From the NCBI RefSeq assembly GCF_011043545.1, contig NZ_JAAKGP010000004.1, positions 1-64,000 on the forward strand: a DNA stretch of 64,000 nucleotides. Reading direction: 5' to 3'. The notes below the pieces were generated by a model. It had not been told where the DNA came from. It saw only the letters and a list, made by a program, of their open reading frames with translations, and did no database searches. Made by a program: the position numbers and the translations under genes. Below, piece by piece: positions 17,091 to 25,273 of the stretch. The DNA comes from Rhodobacter sp. SGA-6-6. Its GTDB lineage: Bacteria > Pseudomonadota > Alphaproteobacteria > Rhodobacterales > Rhodobacteraceae. Every line of letters begins with the position of its first letter. The stretch's first letter is position 1.

Positions 17091-18116
17091 ATGAAAACGC
17101 AAATGGCGGGCCTCGCCTTGGCCCTTTCGCTGACTGCGGGCGCGGCGGCGGCGCAGGAGACGCTCTCGCTCTACAACTGGGGCGACTACATCAACCCCGA
17201 GGTGCTGACGAAGTTCACCGAGGAAACCGGGATCGCGGTGACCCTGGACACCTATTCCTCGAACGAGGAGATGCTGGCCAAGATCCAGGCCGGCGCCACG
17301 GGATACGACATCGTCTTCCCCTCGGTCCACATGAACGACATCATGCTGAAGCTGGGGCTTCTGGAGAAGACCGGCATCAACGCCCATCCCGACTTCAAGA
17401 ACATCGACCCGGCCTTCCTGCGCGCCAAGGAAGACCCGGCGGGCGAATACTGCCTGCCCTATGCCTGGGGCACGGTGGGCATCTTCTACAACGAGGATGT
17501 GACCGGCCCGATCACCGGCTGGGCCGATTTCTTCGCCATCCCGGAAAAGACCGGGGCCAAGATCACCATCCTCGACGACATGCGCGAGGTGCTGGCCGTG
17601 GGCCTGATCATGACCGGCAAGTCGGTGAACAGCGCCGACCCGGCCGAGGTGCAGGCGGCGGCGGATTACATCCTGTCGCACAAGGCCGCGGTCACCGCCT
17701 TCACCTACGAGGTTCCGGCGATGCTGACCTCGGGCGACATCGCGGCGGGGCATTTCTTCGTCGGCGGCAACGTCTTCTTCACCGAGATGCCGAACATCAA
17801 ATACATCATCCCGGCCGAGGGCGGCACGATGTATCAGGAGAACATCTGCGTGCTGGCCTCGGCCCCGCACAAGGAGAACGCGCAGAAGTTCCTGGAATTC
17901 TACCTGCGCCCGGAAATCGCCGCGCTGAACGTGGCGCAGCAGTTCAACGGCACCCCGAACATCCCGGCGAACGAGCTGACGCCCGACTTCATCCGCTCGA
18001 ACCCGAACATCAACGTCGGGCCGGAGACGATGGCGCGGCTGCAGATCTTCGAGGACATCGGCGCCGCGCTGAAGATCTACGACCGCGCCTGGAACACCAT
18101 CCGCACGGCACAGTAA
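17091..18116 (+). CDS. ABC transporter substrate-binding protein, PotD/PotF type
   Basis: A 341-residue periplasmic binding protein with an N-terminal signal peptide (cleavage after the AAAAQE region, about residue 20). The mature start TLSLYNWGDYINPEVLTKF is the hallmark of the spermidine/putrescine-binding PotD/F family, followed by YSSNEEMLAKIQAG and GYDIVFPSVHMNDIM. The ATG at 17091 has a GGGAG SD; an upstream in-frame ATG at 17019 would place the signal peptide internally. It heads the operon with ATPase, two permeases and a P1 peptidase. Substrate may be a polyamine or another cationic amine or amide; the peptidase neighbour points to a conjugated compound (inference). Confidence 0.9.
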   Translation: MKTQMAGLALALSLTAGAAAAQETLSLYNWGDYINPEVLTKFTEETGIAVTLDTYSSNEEMLAKIQAGATGYDIVFPSVHMNDIMLKLGLLEKTGINAHPDFKNIDPAFLRAKEDPAGEYCLPYAWGTVGIFYNEDVTGPITGWADFFAIPEKTGAKITILDDMREVLAVGLIMTGKSVNSADPAEVQAAADYILSHKAAVTAFTYEVPAMLTSGDIAAGHFFVGGNVFFTEMPNIKYIIPAEGGTMYQENICVLASAPHKENAQKFLEFYLRPEIAALNVAQQFNGTPNIPANELTPDFIRSNPNINVGPETMARLQIFEDIGAALKIYDRAWNTIRTAQ

Positions 18117-18123
18117 CGCCGAG

Positions 18124-19191
18124 ATGGACTCCCTGCTGGAAATCCGCGGCGCGCGGAGGGAATTCGTCACCCCGGAGGGCGACCGCATCGCCGCCCTCGA
18201 CGGGGTGGACCTCGATGTCGGCGCGAAGGAATTCGTCACCCTGCTCGGCCCCTCGGGCTGCGGCAAGACCACGCTCCTGCGGGCGATCTCGGGCTTCGAG
18301 GCGCTGGACGGCGGCACCATCCGGCTGGGCGGCGCCGACCTGACCGCGCTGCCGCCCTTCCGCAGGCCGCTGAACACGGTGTTCCAGTCCTACGCCCTGT
18401 TCGGCCACATGACCGTGGCCCGCAATGTCGGCTACGCGCTGGAGGTGGCCGGCGTGCCGAAGCGCCGGCGCGAGGCCGAGGTGGCCGAGGCGCTGGACAA
18501 GGTGGGCCTGTCCGGCATGGGCGCGCGGCGGCCGGGGCAATTGTCGGGCGGCCAGCGGCAGCGGGTGGCGCTGGCCCGGGCCATCGTGGCGAAGCCGCGG
18601 CTCCTCTTGCTGGACGAGCCGCTGTCGGCGCTGGACCGCAACCTGCGCCAGCAGATGCAGATCGAGCTGAAGACCCTGCAGGACCGGCTGGGCATCGCCT
18701 TCGTCTTCGTCACCCACGACCAGGAAGAGGCGCTGACCATGTCCGACCGCATCGTGGTGATGCGCGCGGGACGGATCGAGCAGATCGGCGCCCCGCGCGA
18801 CATCTACCGCCGCCCGAGGAACCGCTTCGTCGCCGAGTTCATCGGCGAGACCAACCTCTTCCCCGTCACCGTGGACCGGGTGGAGGGCCCGACCGCCCTG
18901 GCCCGCACGGCCGAGGGGGTGGAGTTGCTGCTGCCCGCCGCCGGCCGCAAGCCGGGCGAGGCGATCACGGCGATCCTGCGGCCGACCGATTTCACCCTGG
19001 CCGACAAGGGCATCCCCGGCACCGTCCGCAGCGCGGTCTACCTCGGCTCCGACCTGCACCTTTTCGTGGCCCCCGCCGCGGGCGGCCCGGAAATCCGCGT
19101 CACCGCCCGCGACGGGCAGGCGGCCGAGACCGGCGCTGCGGTGCATTTGGCGCATGACCCGGCACGGGTGCATGTGCTGGAGGGCGGCTGA
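18124..19191 (+). CDS. ABC transporter ATP-binding protein, PotA type
   Basis: A 355-residue ATPase that powers the adjacent polyamine-type importer at the inner membrane. Walker A GPSGCGKTT at 42-50, Q-loop within FQSYALFGHMTVARNV, signature LSGGQRQRVALARA near 141, Walker B LLLLDEPLSALD near 160 and the switch His in FVTHDQEEA. The last roughly 110 residues form a TOBE domain (IRVTARDGQAAETGAAVHLA). The ATG is seven bases after the binding-protein stop codon. It overlaps the following permease gene by one base (TGATG). Confidence 0.93.
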   Translation: MDSLLEIRGARREFVTPEGDRIAALDGVDLDVGAKEFVTLLGPSGCGKTTLLRAISGFEALDGGTIRLGGADLTALPPFRRPLNTVFQSYALFGHMTVARNVGYALEVAGVPKRRREAEVAEALDKVGLSGMGARRPGQLSGGQRQRVALARAIVAKPRLLLLDEPLSALDRNLRQQMQIELKTLQDRLGIAFVFVTHDQEEALTMSDRIVVMRAGRIEQIGAPRDIYRRPRNRFVAEFIGETNLFPVTVDRVEGPTALARTAEGVELLLPAAGRKPGEAITAILRPTDFTLADKGIPGTVRSAVYLGSDLHLFVAPAAGGPEIRVTARDGQAAETGAAVHLAHDPARVHVLEGG

Positions 19192-20078
19192 TGGCGATCC
19201 GCCGCCAGTCGGCGATCCTCGGGCTGCTGCTGGCGCCGGCCACGCTGTTCCTCGGCGTGTTCTTCCTCTTGCCGCTGCTCATCATCGCCCTTTTCTCCTT
19301 CCTGACCCCCGGCCTTTACGGCGGGGTGGAGTGGAGCTTCTACCACTGGAACTACGGCCGCATCTTCGGCTGGGCCGACGGCATCATGGAGGTGTTCGAG
19401 CCGGTCTACCTGCGCATCCTCTGGCGCTCGCTGTCCTTCGCGGCGCTGACGGTGCTGGTGACGCTGCTGCTGTGCTATCCGGTCGCCTTCTGGGTCTCGC
19501 GCCTGCCGGAACGCAGCCGCCTGTTCTTCCTGTTCCTGATCACCCTGCCCTTCTTCTCCAGCCTGATCGTCCGCCTCTACGCCTGGCTCCTGATCCTGAA
19601 GCCGACCGGCTTCCTGAACAGCGCGCTTATGGGCCTCGGCCTGATCGCACAGCCGCTGGAGATCCTCTACACCCCCACCGCCGTTGTCCTCGGCATGGTC
19701 TATGTCATGGTGCCCTTCATGTTCCTGCCGCTCTATGCCGCGGTGGACAACCTCGACCGCGCGCAGGTGGAGGCCTCGATGGACCTCGGCGCCAACCGGG
19801 TGCAGACCTTTCTGAAGGTGGTGCTGCCGCAGACCCTGCCGGGCATCATGGGCGGCGCGGTGATCGTCTTCATCCCCTCGGTCGGCAACTTCATCGTGCC
19901 CGACATCCTGGGCGGCGCGAAGGGGCTGATGATCGGCAACCTGGTCGAGCAGCAGTTCCTGTCGGCCCGCAACTGGCCCTTCGGCTCGGCGCTGTCAATG
20001 GTGATCATGTCGGTGGTGCTGACCGTGCTGCTGGTCGCGGTGACGCGGGCCAGGAAGACGGGGGCCGGCCATGCGTAA
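19191..20078 (+). CDS. ABC transporter permease, PotB type
   Basis: A 295-residue inner-membrane permease with six main hydrophobic segments and the BPD_transp_1 EAA loop near residues 197-215 (VEASMDLGANRVQTFLKVVLP). It pairs with the next permease to form the channel of the importer. The first hydrophobic segment (LGVFFLLPLLIIALFSFLTP) and the long periplasmic loop after it are typical of PotB. The ATG overlaps the stop codon of the ATPase gene, and the 3' end overlaps the next permease by eight bases, so tight translational coupling is expected. Confidence 0.92.
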   Translation: MAIRRQSAILGLLLAPATLFLGVFFLLPLLIIALFSFLTPGLYGGVEWSFYHWNYGRIFGWADGIMEVFEPVYLRILWRSLSFAALTVLVTLLLCYPVAFWVSRLPERSRLFFLFLITLPFFSSLIVRLYAWLLILKPTGFLNSALMGLGLIAQPLEILYTPTAVVLGMVYVMVPFMFLPLYAAVDNLDRAQVEASMDLGANRVQTFLKVVLPQTLPGIMGGAVIVFIPSVGNFIVPDILGGAKGLMIGNLVEQQFLSARNWPFGSALSMVIMSVVLTVLLVAVTRARKTGAGHA

Positions 20079-20907
20079 CCCCTGGGGATGGGCCGCGCTG
20101 ACCGGCTTCTCGCTGCTCTTCTTCGTCTTCATCTACGCGCCCTTGTTCGTGATCGTCGGCTATTCCTTCAACTCCAACCCGGTCAACATGATGATCTGGG
20201 AGCGGTTCACGCTGGACTGGTATACCGGCCTCTTCGGCCTGACCGAGCGGGTGATGGACCCCAACAGCCGCGCCGCCTATATCGAAAGCACCGACCAGAT
20301 GATCGCGGCACTGAAGACTTCGCTGACGGTCGCGGCCTTCACCACCACCATCGCCACGGTCCTGGGCACCGCCACCGCCATCGCCTTGGCGCGCTACCGC
20401 TTCCGGCTGCGGGGGTTCTACAACGGCTTCCTGATGCTGCCGATGATGATGCCCGACATCGTGCTGGGAATCGGCCTCTTGATCTTCTTCGTCACGCTGG
20501 GGATGCAGCTGTCGATGCTGACCATCGTCATCGGCCACTGCACCTTCCTGACCTCCTATGTCTTCATCATCGTGCAGGCCCGCATCGCCGGCATCGACCC
20601 CGCGCTGGAGGAGGCATCGGCCGACCTCGGCGCCAGCGAATGGGTCACGCTGCGCAAGGTGCTGCTGCCGCAGCTGGCGCCCGGCATCCTTGGCGGGGCG
20701 CTGCTGGCCTTCGTCATCTCGATGGACGATCTGGTGATCACCTATTTCATCTCGGGCACCGGCGACACCACCCTGCCGGTCTTCATCTTCGGCATGATCC
20801 GCCGCGGCGTGAAGCCCGAGATCAACGCCATCGCCACCCTGATCATCCTCGCCTCGGTGGTGATCGCCGCGGCTGGCCTGTGGCTGCGCAGCAGAAAGAC
20901 CGACTGA
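20071..20907 (+). CDS. ABC transporter permease, PotC type
   Basis: A 278-residue permease, second half of the channel. It shows the PotC-like N-terminus (LFFVFIYAPLFVIVGYSFN), a six-segment core and an EAA motif LEEASADLGASEWVTLRKVL near residues 180-200, followed by ISMDDLVITYFISGTGDTTLP, which is highly typical of PotC/PotI. It overlaps PotB by eight bases and stops one base before the start of the P1 peptidase gene. Confidence 0.92.
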   Translation: MRNPWGWAALTGFSLLFFVFIYAPLFVIVGYSFNSNPVNMMIWERFTLDWYTGLFGLTERVMDPNSRAAYIESTDQMIAALKTSLTVAAFTTTIATVLGTATAIALARYRFRLRGFYNGFLMLPMMMPDIVLGIGLLIFFVTLGMQLSMLTIVIGHCTFLTSYVFIIVQARIAGIDPALEEASADLGASEWVTLRKVLLPQLAPGILGGALLAFVISMDDLVITYFISGTGDTTLPVFIFGMIRRGVKPEINAIATLIILASVVIAAAGLWLRSRKTD

Positions 20908-20908
20908 G

Positions 20909-21979
20909 ATGACCAAGCCGGCACAAAAGCCCCGGGCCCGCGACCTGGGCCTGCCCTTCCCCGGCACGCCCGGCCCCCTGAACGCCATCACCGACGTGCC
21001 GTGGGTGACGGTGGGCCTTTGCACCCTGACCGATCCGGCGCGGAAGATGCGGACCGGGGTGACCGCCATCCTGCCCCGCCCGGGGAACGAGCCGCGGCCG
21101 GTCTGGGCCGGCCATTTCGCGCTGAACGGCAACGGCGAGATGACGGGGACGCACTGGATCGACGATGCCGGCTATTTCATCGGGCCGGTGATGATCACCA
21201 ACACCCACGGGGTCGGCGCCGTCCATCTGGGCGCGACCCGCTGGATGATCGACCGCTACGCCGCCTTCTTCCGCGACCGGCACGCCTGGGCGATGCCGGT
21301 GGTGGCGGAGACCTACGACGGGGTGCTGAACGACATCAACGCGCTGCATGTCCAGCCCGAACATGCGCTGGCGGCGCTGGAGGCGCTGTCGGGCGGCCCG
21401 GTGGCCGAGGGCTCCACCGGCGGCGGCAACGGCATGATCGCCTACGAGTTCAAGGGCGGCACCGGCACCTCCTCGCGCCGGGTCGAGATCGGCGAGACCT
21501 ATACCGTGGCGGCGCTGGTGCAGGCCAACCACGGCATCCGGCCCTGGCTGACCGTGCTCGGCCGCCCGGTGGGGCAGCTGATGCCGGAGGGGGCGTTCTA
21601 TTCCGCCGAGACCGGCTCGATCATCGTGATCCTCGCTACCGATGCGCCGCTGTCGGCGCTGTCGCTGCGGCATCTGGCGAAGCGCGCCGCCATCGGCATC
21701 GGCCGCGGCGGCACCCCCGGCGGCAACAACTCGGGCGACATCTTCCTGGCCTTCTCCACCGCCAACGACGGGCCGATGCCGCAGGCCGCAGGCCCGGTCC
21801 TGTCGCGGCAGGAGCTGAACCCCGAGCGGATCGACCCGCTCTACCTCGCCGCGGTGGAGGCGGTGGAGGAGGCCGTCGTCAACGCGCTGGTGGCCGGAGA
21901 GGACGCGCCCACGGTAAAGCCCGAGGGCCTGACCTGCCGCGCCATCGACACCGCCCGGCTGGCCGCGCTGTTCCGCTAG
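20909..21979 (+). CDS. P1 family peptidase (DmpA/BapA type)
   Basis: A 356-residue member of peptidase family P1 (L-aminopeptidase/D-esterase, beta-peptidyl aminopeptidase). These are Ntn-type hydrolases that self-cleave before a nucleophilic serine; here the site is GGNNSGD, with Ser at about residue 275, giving predicted chains of about 274 and 82 residues. The N-terminal PFPGTPGPLNAITDVPWVTVG and the STGGGNGMIAYEFKGGTGTSSR block are typical. I see no signal peptide, so it should act in the cytoplasm on compounds imported by the preceding ABC transporter. Beta-peptides, peptide amides or amino-acid conjugates are candidates. It is the last gene of the operon. Confidence 0.9.
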   Translation: MTKPAQKPRARDLGLPFPGTPGPLNAITDVPWVTVGLCTLTDPARKMRTGVTAILPRPGNEPRPVWAGHFALNGNGEMTGTHWIDDAGYFIGPVMITNTHGVGAVHLGATRWMIDRYAAFFRDRHAWAMPVVAETYDGVLNDINALHVQPEHALAALEALSGGPVAEGSTGGGNGMIAYEFKGGTGTSSRRVEIGETYTVAALVQANHGIRPWLTVLGRPVGQLMPEGAFYSAETGSIIVILATDAPLSALSLRHLAKRAAIGIGRGGTPGGNNSGDIFLAFSTANDGPMPQAAGPVLSRQELNPERIDPLYLAAVEAVEEAVVNALVAGEDAPTVKPEGLTCRAIDTARLAALFR

Positions 21980-22008
21980 GGGCCGGTCCGCCGCCGGAAG
22001 GCGGTGCC

Positions 22009-22053
22009 TTGCAGGTTCCGGCACAGTTATGTAATGTTATATCATTACATAAC
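22009..22053 (+). promoter_or_regulatory. Zur-type operator overlapping a promoter
   Basis: A perfect dyad with 11-bp arms, GTTATGTAATG (22026-22036) and CATTACATAAC (22043-22053) around TTATAT, closely resembles alphaproteobacterial Zur boxes, which contain AATGTTATA cores. TTGCAG at 22009-22014 is a fair -35, putting the -10 region inside the dyad, so bound repressor would block transcription. The gene 12 bases downstream encodes a COG0523 GTPase, a family repeatedly under Zur control, which supports the assignment. No zur gene lies in the window. Confidence 0.75.
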
Positions 22054-22064
22054 CTGAGGACGCC

Positions 22065-23288
22065 ATGCCCCCCAGCCAGCCCCACCGCGACAAGCGCCTG
22101 CCCGTCACCGTCCTTTCCGGCTTCCTCGGCGCCGGGAAGACCACGCTTTTGAACCACATCCTGAACAACCGCGAGGGCCGCCGCGTCGCGGTGATCGTCA
22201 ACGACATGTCCGAGGTGAACATCGACGCCGACCTGATCCGCGGCGGCACGGAACTGTCGCGGGCGGAAGAGAAGCTGGTCGAGATGACCAACGGCTGCAT
22301 CTGCTGCACCCTGCGCGACGACCTGCTGGTCGAGGTGCGGCGGCTGGCGGCGGAGGGCCGCTTCGACCACCTGCTGATCGAATCCACCGGCATCGCCGAG
22401 CCGCTGCCGGTGGCCGCCACCTTCGACTTCCGCAATGCCGATGGCGACAGCCTGTCAGACGTGGCGCGGCTGGACACCATGGTCACGGTGGTCGATGCGG
22501 TGAACCTGACCCGCGACTTCTCCAGCCACGACTTCATCGCCGACCGCGGCGAATCCCTGGGCGAAGAGGACCACCGCACGCTGGTCGACCTGCTGACCGA
22601 CCAGATGGAATTCGCCGATGTCATCGTGCTGAACAAGGCGACGGAGGCCGGGCCGCTGCGGCTGGACCAGGCCCGCAAGATCGTGCGGGCGCTGAATCCC
22701 GATGCGCGGTTGGTCGAGACCGATTTCGGCCGGGTGGCGCCGGAGGCGATCTTCGACACCGGCCTCTTCGACTTCGACAAGGCCCATCTGCACCCGATGT
22801 GGGCGAAAGAGCTTTACGGTTTCGCCGACCACGTGCCGGAGACCGAGGAATACGGCATCTCCTCCTTCGTCTACCGCGCCCGCCGGCCGTTCCACCCGCA
22901 GAAGGTTCACGACCTGCTGAACGGCGACCTGCCCGGGGTGATCCGCGCCAAGGGCCATTTCTGGATCGCCTCGCGCCCCGACTGGGCGGTGGAGTTCAGC
23001 CTCGCCGGGGCGATGTCCTCGGTCACGCCGCTCGGCAATTGGTGGGCGGCGATCCCGCGCGAGCGCTGGCCCGCCCACCCGGAGGCGCTGGCCGAGATGC
23101 GGAAGCATTGGGTGGAACCTTGGGGGGACCGGCGGCAGGAGCTGGTCTTCATCGGCGCAGGGATGGACAGGGCGGCGCTGACCGCCCGGCTGGACGCGGC
23201 GCTGGTCGCGGCCGGGACCTTCGCCCCGCAGGACTGGACCCGGCTGCCCGATCCCTTCCCGGAATGGGGCCGGCGGCAAGTGGCCTGA
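22065..23288 (+). CDS. COG0523 (CobW C-terminal domain) GTPase, likely zinc metallochaperone
   Basis: A 407-residue G3E-family GTPase. Walker [10 protein letters not shown] at residues 19-27, the metal-binding CxCC motif NGCICC with Cys at 78, 80 and 81, an [11 protein letters not shown] segment, base-recognition NKAT near 188, and the CobW C-terminal domain from about residue 265 ([20 protein letters not shown]). Zinc-responsive relatives (ZigA, ZagA, ZNG1) deliver zinc to client proteins when the metal is scarce. The Zur-type operator just upstream argues for that role rather than cobalamin synthesis. The SD GAGGA lies four bases before the ATG. A DUF6525 gene follows after one base. Confidence 0.9.
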   Translation: MPPSQPHRDKRLPVTVLSGFLGAGKTTLLNHILNNREGRRVAVIVNDMSEVNIDADLIRGGTELSRAEEKLVEMTNGCICCTLRDDLLVEVRRLAAEGRFDHLLIESTGIAEPLPVAATFDFRNADGDSLSDVARLDTMVTVVDAVNLTRDFSSHDFIADRGESLGEEDHRTLVDLLTDQMEFADVIVLNKATEAGPLRLDQARKIVRALNPDARLVETDFGRVAPEAIFDTGLFDFDKAHLHPMWAKELYGFADHVPETEEYGISSFVYRARRPFHPQKVHDLLNGDLPGVIRAKGHFWIASRPDWAVEFSLAGAMSSVTPLGNWWAAIPRERWPAHPEALAEMRKHWVEPWGDRRQELVFIGAGMDRAALTARLDAALVAAGTFAPQDWTRLPDPFPEWGRRQVA

Positions 23289-23289
23289 G

Positions 23290-23556
23290 ATGGGCAATCT
23301 CGCCACCTCGCTGAAGCGCCGCAGCCGGGGGCGGGCGATGGACCGCTACGACCGGCTGCCGCCCGAGCTGCGCCGCTGGCTGGTCGGCGCCGCGCTGCCC
23401 TGGAGCCCCGGCTCGGCGCTGCGGCTGTGGCGCCGGCTGCGGCAGGACTGCGCCGGCGATGCCGAGGCTCTCTTCCGCCGGATGGACCTGGCCGAGGCGC
23501 GGATGCTGGCCCGCGACGCGCCGAAGATCTGGGGCCGCCCCGATCAGGGTCATTGA
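23290..23556 (+). CDS. DUF6525 family small protein
   Basis: An 88-residue basic, Arg-rich protein that I match to DUF6525, a small Rhodobacterales family of unknown function (NLATSLKRRSRGRAMDRYDR at the start, LPPELRRWLVGAALPWSP in the middle). No membrane segment, signal peptide or metal-binding cysteine cluster is present (one Cys). The start is one base after the stop of the COG0523 gene, so the two are probably co-transcribed and zinc-regulated; that functional link is inference. Its stop codon overlaps the candidate -35 box of the following operon. Confidence 0.75.
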   Translation: MGNLATSLKRRSRGRAMDRYDRLPPELRRWLVGAALPWSPGSALRLWRRLRQDCAGDAEALFRRMDLAEARMLARDAPKIWGRPDQGH

Positions 23557-23603
23557 CGGCCCTCGGGCGGCCGGTCTAGAAAGTTGTAGGAACAATACTA
23601 CAA
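23553..23603 (+). promoter_or_regulatory. Promoter and GntR-type operator of the amino-acid ABC operon
   Basis: TTGACG (23553-23558) and CTAGAA (23576-23581), 17 bases apart, form a plausible -35/-10 pair. Directly downstream, where transcription would start, lies the dyad TTGTAG (23584-23589) / CTACAA (23598-23603) with an eight-base spacer. TTGTA-type dyads are typical of HutC-subfamily GntR regulators, and such a regulator is encoded in the operon at 26146. Autorepression is therefore likely. The operator ends 14 bases before the first ATG. Confidence 0.6.
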
Positions 23604-23617
23604 GCTGATCGGACCGG

Positions 23618-24466
23618 ATGACCAGCACGCCCCCCGTCCCCGCCCTGCCGCCGCCCGACCTGCCGGTGCGGCGGCTGCGCCATCCGGGCCGCTGGATCGC
23701 CGGGGCGCTGGTGGTCCTGGTGCTGGGGCTCCTGCTCTGGGCCTTCGCCGTGGGCAAGATCCGCTGGCCCATCGTCGGCGAATTCCTGACCGCCCCGGTG
23801 ATCCTGAAGGGCTTCGGCTGGACGCTGCTGATCACGCTCTGCGCGCTGGTGCTGGGGATCGTGCTCGGCTTCGCCTTCGGCATGATGCGGCTCTCGGCCA
23901 ACCCGGTGCTGCGCTTCGCCTCCTGGCTTTACGTCTGGGTCTTCCGCGGCACGCCGGTGCTGCTGCAGCTGCTGATCTGGTTCAACATCGCCCTGATCTT
24001 CCCCCGACTCTACATCCCCGGCCTGGTCGACATGAAGATGGTCGAGGCGGTGACGCCCTTCGTCGCCGCCGTGCTGGGGCTGGGTGTCAACGAGGGCTCC
24101 TACCTGACCGAGGTGGTGCGCGGCGGCATCGGCTCGGTCGACCGCGGGCAGGTCGAGGCGGCGAACACCCTGGGCATGACGCCGGGCCAGACCATGCGCC
24201 GGATCGTGCTGCCGCAGACCATGCGGCTGATCCTGCCGGTCCTGGGCAACAGCGCGGTGGGGATGCTGAAGTTCTCCTCCCTCGCCGCCACCATCGCCAT
24301 GACCGAGATGCTGAACGCCGCGCAGCGGATCTATTTCATCAACGGCGCGGTGATCGAGCTGCTGTTCGTCTGCGCCATCTGGTATCTGGCCGGCACCACG
24401 GTGCTGTCGATCGGCCAGTATTACCTGGAGCGCCATTTCGGCCGCAGCGCCGGGGGCCGCGCATGA
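23618..24466 (+). CDS. Amino acid ABC transporter permease (HisM/GlnP type)
   Basis: A 282-residue inner-membrane permease of the polar-amino-acid family. After a hydrophilic N-terminus of about 25 residues come TM segments, with the family block RGTPVLLQLLIWFN near 112-125 and the EAA-like loop SVDRGQVEAANTLGMTPGQT near 170-190. The ATG lies 14 bases after the GntR-type dyad. It overlaps the ATPase gene by four bases. It is the first gene of a seven-gene operon that runs to 29078. A single permease implies a homodimeric channel. Confidence 0.9.
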   Translation: MTSTPPVPALPPPDLPVRRLRHPGRWIAGALVVLVLGLLLWAFAVGKIRWPIVGEFLTAPVILKGFGWTLLITLCALVLGIVLGFAFGMMRLSANPVLRFASWLYVWVFRGTPVLLQLLIWFNIALIFPRLYIPGLVDMKMVEAVTPFVAAVLGLGVNEGSYLTEVVRGGIGSVDRGQVEAANTLGMTPGQTMRRIVLPQTMRLILPVLGNSAVGMLKFSSLAATIAMTEMLNAAQRIYFINGAVIELLFVCAIWYLAGTTVLSIGQYYLERHFGRSAGGRA

Positions 24467-25269
24467 CCGTCGCCGTCCGCACCGTCGGCATCCGCAAGCG
24501 CTTCGGCGACCACGAGGTGCTGAAGGGCATCGACCTGGAGGTCAGCCATGGCGAGGTGCTTTGCATCCTCGGCCCCTCGGGCAGCGGCAAGTCCACGCTC
24601 CTGCGCTGCATCAACCACCTGGAGGTGCCGGACGGCGGCTATGCCTGGGTCGACGGGCAGATCATCGGCTACGACCTGCAGGGCGACCGGCTGCACGAAC
24701 TGCCCGTCCGCCGGCTGCGGGCGCAGCAAAGCCAGCTGGGCATGGTGTTCCAGCACTTCAACCTCTTCGCCCACCGCACCGTCCTCGGCAACGTGATCGA
24801 GGGCCCGATGGTGGTGCGCCGGCTGCCGCGCGAGGCGGCGGTGAAGCGGGCGATGGAGCTGCTGGACATGGTGGGCATGGCCGAAAAGGCCGGGGCCTGG
24901 CCCTCGCAGCTGTCGGGCGGGCAGAAGCAGCGCGTCGCCATCGCCCGGGCGCTGGCGATGGAGCCGCGGGTGATGCTGTTCGACGAGCCCACCAGCGCGC
25001 TGGACCCCGAACTGGTGGGCGAGGTGCTGGAGGTGATGCGCCGCCTCGCCGCCAGCGGCACCACCATGATCGTCGTCACCCACGAGATCGGCTTCGCCCG
25101 CGAGGTGGCCGACCGCGTGGTGGTGATGATCGACGGCGAAATCCGCGAATCCGGCCCTGCCGCGCAGGTGCTGGCCGATCCCGCCGACCCGCGCGTGCGC
25201 AGCTTCCTGGGCCGCGTGCTGGCGCGCCCATCTGAAAATACCACCGAAAACACACAACAGAGAGGATGA
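24463..25269 (+). CDS. Amino acid ABC transporter ATP-binding protein (GlnQ/HisP type)
   Basis: A 268-residue ATPase with Walker A GPSGSGKST at 37-45, Q-loop QLGMVFQHFNLF near 90, signature LSGGQKQRVAIARAL near 147, Walker B VMLFDEPTSALDPELV near 168 and the switch histidine in VVTHEIGFA. It matches the polar-amino-acid importer ATPase subfamily in length and sequence. It overlaps the permease gene by four bases, and the binding-protein gene follows after four bases. Confidence 0.93.
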   Translation: MTVAVRTVGIRKRFGDHEVLKGIDLEVSHGEVLCILGPSGSGKSTLLRCINHLEVPDGGYAWVDGQIIGYDLQGDRLHELPVRRLRAQQSQLGMVFQHFNLFAHRTVLGNVIEGPMVVRRLPREAAVKRAMELLDMVGMAEKAGAWPSQLSGGQKQRVAIARALAMEPRVMLFDEPTSALDPELVGEVLEVMRRLAASGTTMIVVTHEIGFAREVADRVVVMIDGEIRESGPAAQVLADPADPRVRSFLGRVLARPSENTTENTQQRG

Positions 25270-25273
25270 AGAG

